Of a DNA stretch of 38,554 nucleotides, positions 29,847 through 38,348 are shown one piece after another (within the stretch, counting starts at the first letter, position 1; each line of letters opens with the position of its first letter). The position numbers were made by a program, and so were the translations under genes. Source of the DNA: JBBIND01 sp037444075 (GTDB taxonomy: Bacteria > Acidobacteriota > Terriglobia > Bryobacterales > Bryobacteraceae). A model generated the notes under the pieces. That model saw only the letters and a list, made by a program, of their open reading frames with translations. It ran no database searches and was not told where the DNA came from. The DNA is taken from positions 1 through 38,554 of the forward strand of contig JBBIND010000040.1 of the NCBI GenBank assembly GCA_037444075.1, given 5' to 3'.

Positions 29847-30410
29847 TCACCCAGCAGGGTGAGCAATATGACTTGTTTCGTCGAGTATCTTGTTAGTAAG
29901 TGAGGCGAGAGACGAGTAAAACTTGTGTTGACTTTCCCTGCACAGGTTGTTGCAATACGCCACAGCCCAAGCCAGGTGGTCCTCGTAATATTTTTCCAGC
30001 AAGTCGCGGCTCGCGGGCTCTCGCAGCAACTGCGAGCAGAAGGCTAGCAGCAACCCAATGTGGTCTGCCGGCTCGTTCTCCAGGCGAGGCTCGACGCCGC
30101 CTTGGCGAAACCAGGCTTTGGCGCTGTCGTGCGATTCACCCATCAGCCGGGCCTCCGGGCTGTGAACCGACTGCCACGGCGGGCAAGGCGCTCCCATGGG
30201 ATCCAGAAACAGCCTCACGTATTCCCTGTGGAGCTCCAGTTCATCGCCGCTCAGGGTGCTTTCGACTTCCTCCAGCGTAGCGCGCCAGGAACCGGCTTCC
30301 CCGCCCTGCGCTTGGGGCAGTTCCCGCAGCGTGGCGAGCAGTTCAGCCTGAGGCGCGCCAAGAAACGCGCGGCCCGCAAAGGCAAACAGCGACGGCAGTA
30401 AATTGTTCAC
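29847..30410 (-). CDS. TorD/DmsD-family molybdoenzyme chaperone
   Basis: A 187-residue all-helical protein starting at GTG 30410, with AAGGAG 8 nt upstream. It matches the nitrate-reductase-delta/TorD family: EYVRLFLDPMGAPCPPWQSVH (in two parts, EYVRLFLDPMG and CPPWQSVH) is the conserved core, then EPADHIGLLLAFCSQLL. These cytoplasmic chaperones bind the Tat signal of a molybdoenzyme and delay export until the cofactor is inserted. Its client is surely the oxidoreductase encoded downstream. A 162-bp gap to the ferredoxin gene may hold another promoter. The SDR gene ends 15 bp before it. Confidence 0.85.
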   Translation of the reverse strand: MNNLLPSLFAFAGRAFLGAPQAELLATLRELPQAQGGEAGSWRATLEEVESTLSGDELELHREYVRLFLDPMGAPCPPWQSVHSPEARLMGESHDSAKAWFRQGGVEPRLENEPADHIGLLLAFCSQLLREPASRDLLEKYYEDHLAWAVAYCNNLCRESQHKFYSSLASLTNKILDETSHIAHPAG

Positions 30411-30425
30411 AGATGGATCTCCTTG

Positions 30426-31202
30426 TCAAATAGTCATTGCCAGGAAGCCGCCGTCCACTCGGAGGATGGAGCCGGTCACGAAGCTCGAGGCGCCTTCCGA
30501 AGCGAGGAAGATCGTCGCGCCCACCAACTCGCTGGCTTCGCCGAAACGGTTCATGGGAGTGTGGCTGAGAATCTGGGCCGTGCGCTCCGGGGTGAGGAGT
30601 TTGCGGTTCTGTTCGGCGGGAAAGAAGCCGGGCAGGATGGCGTTGACGCGAACCCGGTGGGGCGCAAGCTCACGCGCCAGGAACTGAGTGATCTGGTTCA
30701 CGCCTCCTTTGGCGACTCCATAGGTGAAGACTTTGGACAGAGGAGGACCGCTGCTAGCGGAGGAGATGTTGATGATGGAGCCGCCTTGGCCGGCATCCAC
30801 CATCGCCTTGCCGAATATCTGGCAAGCCAGGAATACGCTCTTCAGATCAACGTCGATGATCTTGTGCCACTCTTCCTCGGATATCTCAAAGAAGGGCGTG
30901 CCTGAATTGATGCCGGCGGCGTTGATCAGGATATCGACGCGCCCGAATTCGCCCAGCATCGCCTCCAGAGCCGCCTGCAAGTCCTGCCGGCTGGTGGCGT
31001 CCACCTTGAGGGCCAGCGCTTTGCGTCCGAGTTTCCGGATGGCTTCAGCCCGTTCGTTGGCTCCGTCAGGATTGAAATCCAGGATAGCGACATCGGCTCC
31101 GGCAGCCGCCAGACCCATGGCCATTTCACCAGCCAAAACGCCGCCGCCGCCCACTATCGCGGCTGCCTTGCCGTTCAGAGAAAACATATCCGAGTAGTTC
31201 AT
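30426..31202 (-). CDS. SDR-family dehydrogenase, D-mannonate/gluconate oxidoreductase-like
   Basis: A 258-residue short-chain dehydrogenase. ATG at 31202 is favoured by AAGGAGGT 9 nt upstream. The nucleotide loop is GGGGVLAG (residues 18-25), NAAG follows strand 4, and the catalytic residues are Ser148 (INISSASSG), Tyr161 and Lys165 (YGVAKGG). The segment PGFFPAEQNRKLLT followed by HTPMNRFGEASELVGA is typical of the SDR branch annotated as D-mannonate oxidoreductase or gluconate 5-dehydrogenase, using NAD(P). Its link to a molybdoenzyme operon is odd. It may simply share the promoter, or it may supply or remove a sugar-acid substrate. Subfamily assignment is moderate. Confidence 0.8.
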   Translation of the reverse strand: MNYSDMFSLNGKAAAIVGGGGVLAGEMAMGLAAAGADVAILDFNPDGANERAEAIRKLGRKALALKVDATSRQDLQAALEAMLGEFGRVDILINAAGINSGTPFFEISEEEWHKIIDVDLKSVFLACQIFGKAMVDAGQGGSIINISSASSGPPLSKVFTYGVAKGGVNQITQFLARELAPHRVRVNAILPGFFPAEQNRKLLTPERTAQILSHTPMNRFGEASELVGATIFLASEGASSFVTGSILRVDGGFLAMTI

Positions 31203-31309
31203 GTACGAATAACCTCCTTCCTTTTGTAGCACGGACACCCTGCCCCACCTGCTTGCGCGTGCCCCCGCGGCGGTTTGCGACAATGGGGATCGGAGTAAAC
31301 TGTAGAGGA

Positions 31310-31915
31310 ATGGTCATTACTGGTGTTTATTACGCGCTGGCGCTGGCCGCCGGCGGGCTGCTGGTTTCATACCTGACTCGTCCTGCCTTCGGGGCGGTGC
31401 TGTTCGTGCTCGCAGCGTTTTGTCTCTACTTTTTCCGCGACCCCGAGCGGGTCATTCCGGAGGGACCCGTGGCAGTGAGCCCCGCCGACGGAAAAGTGGT
31501 GGCGGTGAAGCCCGAAGGAGACGGACTGCGGCGCATCAGCATCTTCCTGAACGTGTTCGATGTGCACGTGAATCGAACCCCCATTGCGGGCCGCATTACC
31601 CGTGTACACTATCAGCGCGGCAAGTTCCTGGTGGCCAGCCAGGAAGAAGCCTCGGTGGCCAATGAACAGAACACGGTGACGGTGGAGGGCGAAGGCACTA
31701 CCATCGTCTTCAAACAGATTGCCGGGCTGGTGGCCCGCCGGATTGTCTGCTACAAGAAACCGGGCGATTACGTGCAAACTGGAGAGCGCATCGGATTGAT
31801 CAAGTTCGGTTCCCGCATGGACGTGCTGTTGGGGCCGGAATGGGACATCGTGGTGAAGGAGGGAGAGCGTGTCAAGGCCGGTTCCAGCGTCCTGGCCCAA
31901 CGAACGGCCAGATAA
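31310..31915 (+). CDS. psd: Phosphatidylserine decarboxylase, short form
   Basis: A 201-residue membrane-associated enzyme converting phosphatidylserine to phosphatidylethanolamine. Two hydrophobic helices open the protein (residues ~5-22 and 26-42), followed by FFRDPERVIP and SPADGKVVAV, conserved in the short Psd class. NVFDVHVNRTPIAG gives conserved His residues. The self-cleavage site forming the pyruvoyl group is Gly167-Ser168 in LIKFGSRMD. ATG at 31310 has AGAGGA just upstream and begins the first helix; the upstream frame from 31253 adds a basic tail with no family support. The pssA start lies inside its 3' end, so the two successive enzymes of the pathway are co-translated. Confidence 0.93.
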   Translation: MVITGVYYALALAAGGLLVSYLTRPAFGAVLFVLAAFCLYFFRDPERVIPEGPVAVSPADGKVVAVKPEGDGLRRISIFLNVFDVHVNRTPIAGRITRVHYQRGKFLVASQEEASVANEQNTVTVEGEGTTIVFKQIAGLVARRIVCYKKPGDYVQTGERIGLIKFGSRMDVLLGPEWDIVVKEGERVKAGSSVLAQRTAR

Positions 31916-32816
31916 ACCTCGCACCGGGCGCTTCCGGCTTGGAGAGCGCCTGATTGATCCCCGTTCGCCTGACAGGCGGCCGCGGCGCGTAGCTTACGCT
32001 CTGCCAACCCTGTTCACGGCCGGGAACCTGTTTCTGGGCTTCCTGGCCCTCATCAAGACTTTCCAGGGTTCCATGTATGCGCTGTCGGGAGCGCTGGGGC
32101 CGAACCCACATTTTTCTTTCGCGGCCGTCTGCGTGGGCATCGCGGTCTTCCTGGACGGGCTGGATGGACGCATCGCCCGAATGACCAACACGGTCAGCGA
32201 TTTCGGACGGGAGATGGATTCGCTGGCGGACCTGATCACCTTCGGCGTGGCTCCTGCCGTGATGGCTTTCGCCTGGGGCCTCATGTTCGTCGATGGCGGC
32301 CTGATGGAGCCCATGCGGGACCACGTCTACCGGGCGGGCTACTTCGTGGTCTTCCTGTATCTTCTGTGCGGAGCCGCGAGGCTGGCCCGTTTCAACATTC
32401 AGGTCAATCCCATCCCTAAGAATCCCGGCCGCCCGGACCGCAAGTACTTTGTCGGCCTGCCGATCCCCGCGGCGGCGGGCGTCGTCGCCTCGATCGTTTA
32501 TGTCTTCTCCGGCGTCCCGCTAAGACTGTGGTGGCAATCCGCTGCCTGGATTACTCTGCTGCTGTTGCTTTGCTTGCTGATGATCAGCACGTGGCGGTAC
32601 CGCAGCTTCAAGGACTTCAACCTTTTGCGGCCTCGCTCCACACTCAGCGTGGTTCTCACGGGCAGCCTGATCTACCTGATCTGGAATTACTCGCAGCCCG
32701 TGCTGTTGATCATGGCGTTGACTTACCTGCTGAGCGGCATTGTGGTGCGCATCGGTGGGATTTTCCGCCGCTGGCTGCGCCCGTCGCGCCCGCATCCGCA
32801 GGGACAGGGGGTCTGA
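31869..32816 (+). CDS. pssA: CDP-diacylglycerol-serine O-phosphatidyltransferase
   Basis: A 315-residue membrane enzyme making phosphatidylserine from CDP-diacylglycerol and serine. The CDP-alcohol phosphotransferase motif is exact: Asp96, Asp99-Gly, Ala103-Arg, Gly113, Asp117 and Asp121 in the stretch that starts DGLDGRIARM. About six to eight helices surround it. The start is GTG at 31869, inside psd, with AAGGAGG 6 nt upstream, one of the strongest Shine-Dalgarno sequences in the window; no other ATG/GTG/TTG precedes the conserved region. It overlaps psd by 47 bp and its stop is 4 bp before the next gene. Confidence 0.93.
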   Translation: MSRPVPASWPNERPDKPRTGRFRLGERLIDPRSPDRRPRRVAYALPTLFTAGNLFLGFLALIKTFQGSMYALSGALGPNPHFSFAAVCVGIAVFLDGLDGRIARMTNTVSDFGREMDSLADLITFGVAPAVMAFAWGLMFVDGGLMEPMRDHVYRAGYFVVFLYLLCGAARLARFNIQVNPIPKNPGRPDRKYFVGLPIPAAAGVVASIVYVFSGVPLRLWWQSAAWITLLLLLCLLMISTWRYRSFKDFNLLRPRSTLSVVLTGSLIYLIWNYSQPVLLIMALTYLLSGIVVRIGGIFRRWLRPSRPHPQGQGV

Positions 32817-32820
32817 GGCC

Positions 32821-33837
32821 TTGCGCCTTCCACGCGTTGTCATCGTCGGCGGCGAGACCATGCTCGGCAAGGACCTCAAGGAGTCGCTCGAGGAGTCCGG
32901 CCTGGAGGCCGTGATACGGACGGTTGGAAGCCAAAGCGACAGTTTTCTACTGTCCGAATCCGGCGGTGAACCCGGCGTGATCGCCGCCCTCGAAGAGGGC
33001 GAATTCCACCAGGCGGCGGCAATCCTGCTGGCTGGGCCGCCGACGTCCAGCCAAAGGGCGTTTGACCTGCGCGCCAGGAACTGTCCGAACAGCTTCCTCA
33101 TTGACCTGACGCATACGTTCGAAGACCACCCGGAAGCCAGAGTCAGGGCGCCCCTGGCGGAAGGTTATGACGAACCAGGCGGCACCGAGCGGATCCTGGT
33201 GACGGCGCACCCGGCTGCCGCGGCATTGGCTTTCGTGCTGCGGCGTATTCACCGGCAGGCCCCCATCAGCTCTTGCGTGGTCCATGTCTTCGAGCCGGCC
33301 AGCGAGCGAGGGCAAGCGGGGCTGGACGAACTCCAGCAGCAGACCGTCAAGCTGCTCTCCTTCCAGCAACTGCCGAAGGATGTCTTTGACGCGCAGTTGA
33401 GCTTCAACCTGTTGCCGCGTGCGGGCGAGGCTGCCCCGGTGCAACTCCAGGCGGTTGAGGACAGGATCTGCCGTCATCTGGCGAGTCTGCTGGCTGAACC
33501 GCCGCCTGTACCTATGCCGTCCTTGCGGCTGATCCAGGCGCCGGTGTTTCATGGCTACAGCGTTTCGGTCTGGGTTCGGTTGGTGAACAACTTTGGCCCG
33601 GCGGTGCTGGAGGAACTCCTGCAGGGTGAGGGAATCGAGATAAGGGCCGGCAATGAAGAGCCCCCCACCAATGTTGGCATAGCCGGTCAAAGCGGATTGT
33701 CCGTGGGCGACATACGCGCCGACGCCAACGACCCTCACGCCGCCTGGTTCTGGCTGTGCGCCGACAACCTGCGCTGGGCGGCTGCCAACGCCGCCGAGTT
33801 GACGCGTCTGTTGCTGGCCGGGAAGAACATCGCATGA
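32821..33837 (+). CDS. Aspartate-semialdehyde-dehydrogenase-like protein lacking the catalytic cysteine
   Basis: A 338-residue homologue of the Asd/Usg-1 family. TTG at 32821 is taken as the start because it begins the Rossmann strand (RLPRVVIVGGETMLGKDL), 4 bp after the pssA stop; the longer GTG-initiated frame lies within pssA. The N-terminal NAD(P) fold and the C-terminal dimerisation part (RGQAGLDELQQQTVKLL, FNLLP, VFHGYSVSVWV) are clear. The active-site Asn-Cys-Thr/Ser segment reads TAHPAAAAL (128-136), with no cysteine, so it should not reduce aspartyl phosphate. Usg-1 in E. coli is a known non-catalytic member. Its position between phospholipid and LPS-assembly genes gives no clear function. 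Confidence 0.75.
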   Translation: MRLPRVVIVGGETMLGKDLKESLEESGLEAVIRTVGSQSDSFLLSESGGEPGVIAALEEGEFHQAAAILLAGPPTSSQRAFDLRARNCPNSFLIDLTHTFEDHPEARVRAPLAEGYDEPGGTERILVTAHPAAAALAFVLRRIHRQAPISSCVVHVFEPASERGQAGLDELQQQTVKLLSFQQLPKDVFDAQLSFNLLPRAGEAAPVQLQAVEDRICRHLASLLAEPPPVPMPSLRLIQAPVFHGYSVSVWVRLVNNFGPAVLEELLQGEGIEIRAGNEEPPTNVGIAGQSGLSVGDIRADANDPHAAWFWLCADNLRWAAANAAELTRLLLAGKNIA

Positions 33838-34352
33838 AGGCTGCCGGAGCGGTTTGCCTGGCCGCACTCGCTTTGGCCGCGGGCTGCGGCTACAGGACAG
33901 CCGGGCGCGCGGACCTTTTGCCCAAGCACATACGGAGCATTGCCGTGCCGGCCTTCGGCAATGCCACCACCAGGTACCGGCTCCCCCAGATTCTTCCGGC
34001 CGCGATTTCACGCGAGTTCCTGCGGCGGACCCGCTACCAGGTAGTGCCTGATCCCAACCAGGCGGACGCGGTGCTCTACGGCTCGGTCGTCAACTACTTC
34101 TCCTACCCGACGGTTTTCGACCCCGCCACCGGCCGTGCGGCGGGAGTTCAACTCAGCGTCTTCCTCGAAATCAGGCTGGTGGAGCAAGCCACCGGAAAAC
34201 TGCTTTATCACCGCCCGGATTTTGAATTCAGGCAAAGATATGAAATCAGCACGGACCAGGAGGCGTATTTTGATGAAAGCAATGCCGCCCTGCAACGGCT
34301 GAGCGCCGACGTGGCCCGCACCGTGGTCAGCGCCATCCTGGAGACCTTCTAG
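33834..34352 (+). CDS. lptE: LptE-like outer-membrane lipoprotein
   Basis: A 172-residue lipoprotein: signal peptide with a lipobox LAAGC (Cys18), then GYRTAGRADLLPKHIRSIAVPAFGN, a characteristic LptE/RlpB opening (here quoted as GYRTAGR and IRSIAVPAFGN). The body alternates strands and helices: LPQILPAAISREFLRRTRY, YGSVVNYFSYPTVFD. LptE plugs the LptD barrel that places LPS in the outer leaflet. ATG at 33834 overlaps the previous stop by 4 bp. LptE genes commonly precede holA, as here (4-bp gap), which supports the call. The symbol rests on family resemblance and synteny. Confidence 0.8.
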   Translation: MKAAGAVCLAALALAAGCGYRTAGRADLLPKHIRSIAVPAFGNATTRYRLPQILPAAISREFLRRTRYQVVPDPNQADAVLYGSVVNYFSYPTVFDPATGRAAGVQLSVFLEIRLVEQATGKLLYHRPDFEFRQRYEISTDQEAYFDESNAALQRLSADVARTVVSAILETF

Positions 34353-34356
34353 CCGT

Positions 34357-35391
34357 ATGACGCCGGAAGCGTTTCTGCACAGCATCCGCCAGCAACCGCC
34401 TCCGCCGGTGTGCCTGTTCCTGGGGCAGGAACAGCATCAGCGCGACCGGTGCAGGCGGACCCTGGTCGAGAGTTTCCTGCCCGAGCAGGAGCGGGAGAGC
34501 GGATTGATCCGCCACGACCTCAGCGAGATGTCGCTGGCCGCCGTTCTCGATGATGCCCGCACCCTGTCCCTGTTCTCTCCGCAAAGATTGATCTGGGCCT
34601 CCTCAGCCGAAGCTGCTGCGAAAGAGGGCTCCTCCGAAGAACTGGCGAGCTACCTGCAACGGCCCACACCCGACGTGGTGCTGGTGTTCGAGTGCTCCCG
34701 CTACGAGTTCGAGGGCGAAGACAAGGCACGCCTGGAGAGAGTGCGCAAGTTCTTTCAAGCCGTGCCCACCGTGGTCGAATTCAAGCGGTTCCAGCCTGAG
34801 GCAGCCCGTGAACTGGCCCGCCAGCTGGCGGCGCAGGCGAGATTGAAGATATCTGCGGATGCGCTGGATTTCCTGGCAGAAGCCGTGGGCTATGAAGCCG
34901 CGCGGATCGCCGTGGAAATCGAGAAGCTCAGCCTCCTGTCCGCTGAGGGCTCAACGGTGGGTCTCGAGGAAGTGGCTCAGGTGGTGCCCGAAGCCCGCGC
35001 TGGCACCATCTTTTCACTGGTCGCCGCGCTGGGCCGCGGCGACCGCATGGCCTCCTTGCAGCTGCTGGATACGCTCACGCGCGGCGGCGAATACCTTCCG
35101 CTGGCGCTGAGTTTTCTGGCCACGCAGTTCCGGCAGGCGCTGGTGGCCCGGGACGCGGGACTCCGCGGCCCGAGCCAGATTCAAGGCTACTTCTCCAAGC
35201 TCGGAACGCCGATGTGGCCCGCCAAGGCGCAACAGATTCACCAGACGATGTCTGCCTTTTCGGCCAACGGGCTCAGGAATGCACTGCGCAGCGCCTATGC
35301 CGCGGACAAGGCGTTAAGAGACACGCGTCCCGATGATCGCGTGGTTATGGAAAGGTTCGTTCTTGAGGTGACCGGCGGGGTGAAGGCCTGA
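34357..35391 (+). CDS. holA: DNA polymerase III subunit delta
   Basis: A 344-residue clamp-loader subunit. The order of features fits HolA: an N-terminal AAA-like domain with VCLFLGQEQHQRDRC and LSLFSPQRLIWASS, a VVLVFECSRYE strand, FKRFQPEAARELARQLAAQ, then a lid domain (LDFLAEAVGYEAARIAVEIEKL) and a C-terminal collar (AGTIFSLVAALGRGDRMASL, LPLALSFLATQFRQAL). It opens the beta sliding clamp in the DNA polymerase III holoenzyme. It follows lptE by 4 bp and is convergent with rpsT 4 bp away, so no terminator fits between them. Confidence 0.9.
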   Translation: MTPEAFLHSIRQQPPPPVCLFLGQEQHQRDRCRRTLVESFLPEQERESGLIRHDLSEMSLAAVLDDARTLSLFSPQRLIWASSAEAAAKEGSSEELASYLQRPTPDVVLVFECSRYEFEGEDKARLERVRKFFQAVPTVVEFKRFQPEAARELARQLAAQARLKISADALDFLAEAVGYEAARIAVEIEKLSLLSAEGSTVGLEEVAQVVPEARAGTIFSLVAALGRGDRMASLQLLDTLTRGGEYLPLALSFLATQFRQALVARDAGLRGPSQIQGYFSKLGTPMWPAKAQQIHQTMSAFSANGLRNALRSAYAADKALRDTRPDDRVVMERFVLEVTGGVKA

Positions 35392-35395
35392 GAGA

Positions 35396-35662
35396 TCAGG
35401 CCGCCATCGACTTCACGCGGGCGTGCAGCCTGCTCTTGTACCGCGAAGCCGTGTTGGGCTTGATCAAGCCCCACTTGGCGGAACGGTCAATCATTGAGAA
35501 GGTCTTCGGCAGCAACGCCTCCGCCGATTTCAAGTCCTGCTGCTCCAGGCACCGGCGCAAGGCGCGGATCTGGTGCCGGAGCCGAGTGCGCCGCATACGG
35601 TTCACCAGGGTGCGCCGCTCCGTTTGACGAGCCCGCTTCAGTGCGGAAACATGATTAGCCAT
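35396..35662 (-). CDS. rpsT: 30S ribosomal protein S20
   Basis: An 88-residue basic protein with the S20 pattern: MANHVSALKRARQTERRTLVNR, a central Arg/Lys-rich helix (RRTRLRHQIRALRR) and WGLIKPNTASRYKSRLHARV near the C terminus (equivalent to KGxIHKNxAARxKSRL). It binds 16S rRNA in the small subunit. The S20 gene is often found convergent with, or near, holA. It lies 66 bp after the glucan phosphorylase stop on the same strand. No good Shine-Dalgarno is seen within 12 nt of the ATG. Confidence 0.95.
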   Translation of the reverse strand: MANHVSALKRARQTERRTLVNRMRRTRLRHQIRALRRCLEQQDLKSAEALLPKTFSMIDRSAKWGLIKPNTASRYKSRLHARVKSMAA

Positions 35663-35728
35663 CGAGTCGCTTTTTGATCCTCAAAAGAATATCGTTAACA
35701 ACAAGATACCGCGTTCGACTCTCGCGGG

Positions 35729-38326
35729 TCAAATGCCCACGGCCGCGCTCTGCGCGTAGTGCACACAGCCGGGCAAACGGCGCCCGCCCAGATCCGGATG
35801 AGACGGAATCACTCGGACGGTATAGCCTACCGATCCGCTGAGCGTGCAAGGCCCGTATTCAGTTTCATAGACAACGTGCCCGTCCTGCCCGCCCACCGGG
35901 CGCATGGCGGTTACTTCGGCGCTGCTGTTGATCTCGCCGTCCGCGGTTAGGCGCCCGAGGCACAGCTCCACCGCCACGTCGTCCGGCGACAGCGGCCCTA
36001 AGGCAATCTCGGCACGAACCCGCACCATGTCGCCCACCTGGATCTGACCCGGCACGCCATTCTCCACTTTCAGCACACCGACGTCCTTCCAGGCTGCGCT
36101 GACGCGGCTCTTCCACGCCGACAAAGTCCGGGCTCGCGCAGCGTCGCTTTCGGCAAAACGGGCGCGCCGCACATGACTGGGCAGATACAGGCGCTCTGTG
36201 TATTCGCGCACCATGCGGTGGCTGTTGTAGACGTGGCAAAGCGAAGTGAGCTCTGATTTCATGAGCGCAATCCAGCGCCGCGGCAAGCCCCCGGCCGCGC
36301 GGTCATAGAAAGTCGGCACGACATCCCGCACCAGCAACTCGTACAGCGCCTCGGCATCGAGGCGGTCCTGATCCTCTCGATCCGAATACACTTCGCCTCG
36401 TCCGATGGCCCAACCCGAAAAGACGCCTTCTTCCCGGGCCAGGCGCCAGGCTTCGTCCCACCAGCCGTCCAGGGTGCTCACGTTGATCACCCCGTTGGCG
36501 GCGGCTTTCATGCCGCTCGTGCCGCAAGCCTCGTTCGGCCTCAGAGGCGTGTTCAGCCAGATATCGACGCCTTGCAGCATGTAGCGGGCGACGGCCATGT
36601 CGTAGTCTTCCAGAAACACCAGACGCAGGCGAAACTCCGGCCTCCGGGCGAGCCCGGCGATGTGATGGATGAGTTCCTTGCCGCCTTGGTCCTGTGGGTG
36701 AGCTTTGCCCGCCATGATGATCTGGACCGGCCTCTCGGGATTGTTCAGAATGCGCGCCAGACGGTCGGCATCCTGGAAAAGAAGCGTGGCCCGTTTATAA
36801 GCCGCGAACCGGCGCGCAAACCCGATCGTCAACGTGCGGGAGTCCAGCACGTCTTCAGCGCTCTGCAAATCCGCCTGGGGGACCCCGCGCCTGGAGAGTT
36901 GCTCGGCCAGTCGGCTTCGCGCGAAGGCCACCAGCCGTTCACGGCGCCGCTCATGTGTGCGCCAGAGCTCCTCGGCCGGAATGCCGTCCACGCGTTCCCA
37001 GATGCTCTCGTCCGCCGGTTCCTCGCGCCAGCGGGGTCCGAGGTAGCGCTCCAGCAGTTCGTTCATGTCCCGGGAAATCCAGGACTGGAAGTGCACCCCA
37101 TTGGTGACGTGACCGATGGGCACTTCTTCCAGTCTCCCGCCTGGCCACATGGCGCTCCACATGCGGCGCGTCACCTCGCCGTGAAGTTTGCTGACCGCGT
37201 TGGTGGTGGAAGCCAGCTTGAGCGCCAGCACGGTCATGCAGAAATCCTCTCCGTCATGCGTCGGCGTCTGATGCCCCAAGCCCATGAACTGGGTCCAGTT
37301 GAGGCCAAGTTCGCTGGCGTATTCGTAGAAGTAGGATCGCATCAGCTCAGCCGGGAAGTAGTCGTGGCCGGCTTCGACAGGGGTATGCGTCGTGAACACG
37401 AGGCTTGAGGAAGCCAGTTCACGCGCCTCCTGGAAGGTGAGGCCGTGCCGCCCCATCAACCGGCGCACGTGTTCGAGCGACAGGAACGCCGAGTGCCCCT
37501 CATTCATGTGAAAGACCGTAGGTTCCAGGCCCAGAACTTCGAGCGCGCGATAGCCGCCGATGCCCAGGAGCAACTCCTGGCGCAGCCGCGTCTGCTTGTC
37601 ACCTCCGTAGAGCTGATCCGTAATGTTGCGTTCATACTCGCCGTTAGCGCTGATATTCGTGTCCAGGAGGTAGAGCGGGATGCGTCCCACTTGGGCGGAC
37701 CAGACTTGCGCCTTAACATCACGCCCTGCCATGCGAACGCTGATGAGCAGGGGTTCGCCGTTGGCGCCCTTCACAAGCGACAAGGGCAAGTTCGAGAAAT
37801 CGTTGTCGACGTAGTCCTCCTGCTGCCAGCCGCTCGCGTTCAGGTGCTGAAGGAAGTAGCCCTGCTGGTAGAGCAACCCGACGCCAACCAGGGGTACGCC
37901 CAAGTCGCTCGACGATTTCAGGTGGTCCCCGGAGAGGATGCCGAGTCCGCCCGCGAAAATAGAGAGCGACTCGGTGATGCCGAACTCGGCCGAGAAATAG
38001 CCGACCTGCAAATCCTTGCCCCCGTGCGTCCGGCGGAACCAATTGGCGCGTTCGGTCAGGTACTCTTCCAGGTCGGCGCTGACGCGTCCGAGTTGGGCCA
38101 GGAAGGCGTCGTCAGCGGCGGCTGTTTCGAGCTTCCTCTGGTCAATGCGTCCCAGCATGCAGACGGGGTTATGATTGCAGGCTTCCCAGAGGTCGTTGTC
38201 GAGTCGGCGGAACAGGTCGATAGTCTCGTGATTCCAGCTCCAGCGCAGATTGTAGGCCACGGCCCTCAATTTCTCCAGTGCGGCTGGCAGTCTCGGAATG
38301 ACCAGGAACTTGGCGACGGGCTTCAT
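35729..38326 (-). CDS. glgP: Alpha-glucan phosphorylase, DUF3417-containing type
   Basis: An 865-residue PLP enzyme releasing glucose-1-phosphate from glycogen or maltodextrins. ATG at 38326 is chosen because AGGAGAG lies 8 nt upstream and the family starts MKPVAKFLVIPRLP; the longer frame has no family support. An N-terminal DUF3417 region (~1-110; AYNLRWSWNHETIDLF) is followed by the phosphorylase core (VGYFSAEFGITESLSIFAGGLGILSGDHLK in two parts, FHMNEGHSAF, FTTHTPVEAGHD). The PLP lysine is Lys607 in NEACGTSGMKAAANG. The C terminus carries a beta-sandwich (~750-860). No other glycogen genes are in view. It diverges from the XdhC-type gene. Confidence 0.92.
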   Translation of the reverse strand: MKPVAKFLVIPRLPAALEKLRAVAYNLRWSWNHETIDLFRRLDNDLWEACNHNPVCMLGRIDQRKLETAAADDAFLAQLGRVSADLEEYLTERANWFRRTHGGKDLQVGYFSAEFGITESLSIFAGGLGILSGDHLKSSSDLGVPLVGVGLLYQQGYFLQHLNASGWQQEDYVDNDFSNLPLSLVKGANGEPLLISVRMAGRDVKAQVWSAQVGRIPLYLLDTNISANGEYERNITDQLYGGDKQTRLRQELLLGIGGYRALEVLGLEPTVFHMNEGHSAFLSLEHVRRLMGRHGLTFQEARELASSSLVFTTHTPVEAGHDYFPAELMRSYFYEYASELGLNWTQFMGLGHQTPTHDGEDFCMTVLALKLASTTNAVSKLHGEVTRRMWSAMWPGGRLEEVPIGHVTNGVHFQSWISRDMNELLERYLGPRWREEPADESIWERVDGIPAEELWRTHERRRERLVAFARSRLAEQLSRRGVPQADLQSAEDVLDSRTLTIGFARRFAAYKRATLLFQDADRLARILNNPERPVQIIMAGKAHPQDQGGKELIHHIAGLARRPEFRLRLVFLEDYDMAVARYMLQGVDIWLNTPLRPNEACGTSGMKAAANGVINVSTLDGWWDEAWRLAREEGVFSGWAIGRGEVYSDREDQDRLDAEALYELLVRDVVPTFYDRAAGGLPRRWIALMKSELTSLCHVYNSHRMVREYTERLYLPSHVRRARFAESDAARARTLSAWKSRVSAAWKDVGVLKVENGVPGQIQVGDMVRVRAEIALGPLSPDDVAVELCLGRLTADGEINSSAEVTAMRPVGGQDGHVVYETEYGPCTLSGSVGYTVRVIPSHPDLGGRRLPGCVHYAQSAAVGI

Positions 38327-38348
38327 CTTGTCTCTCCTGTGGGCGGCT

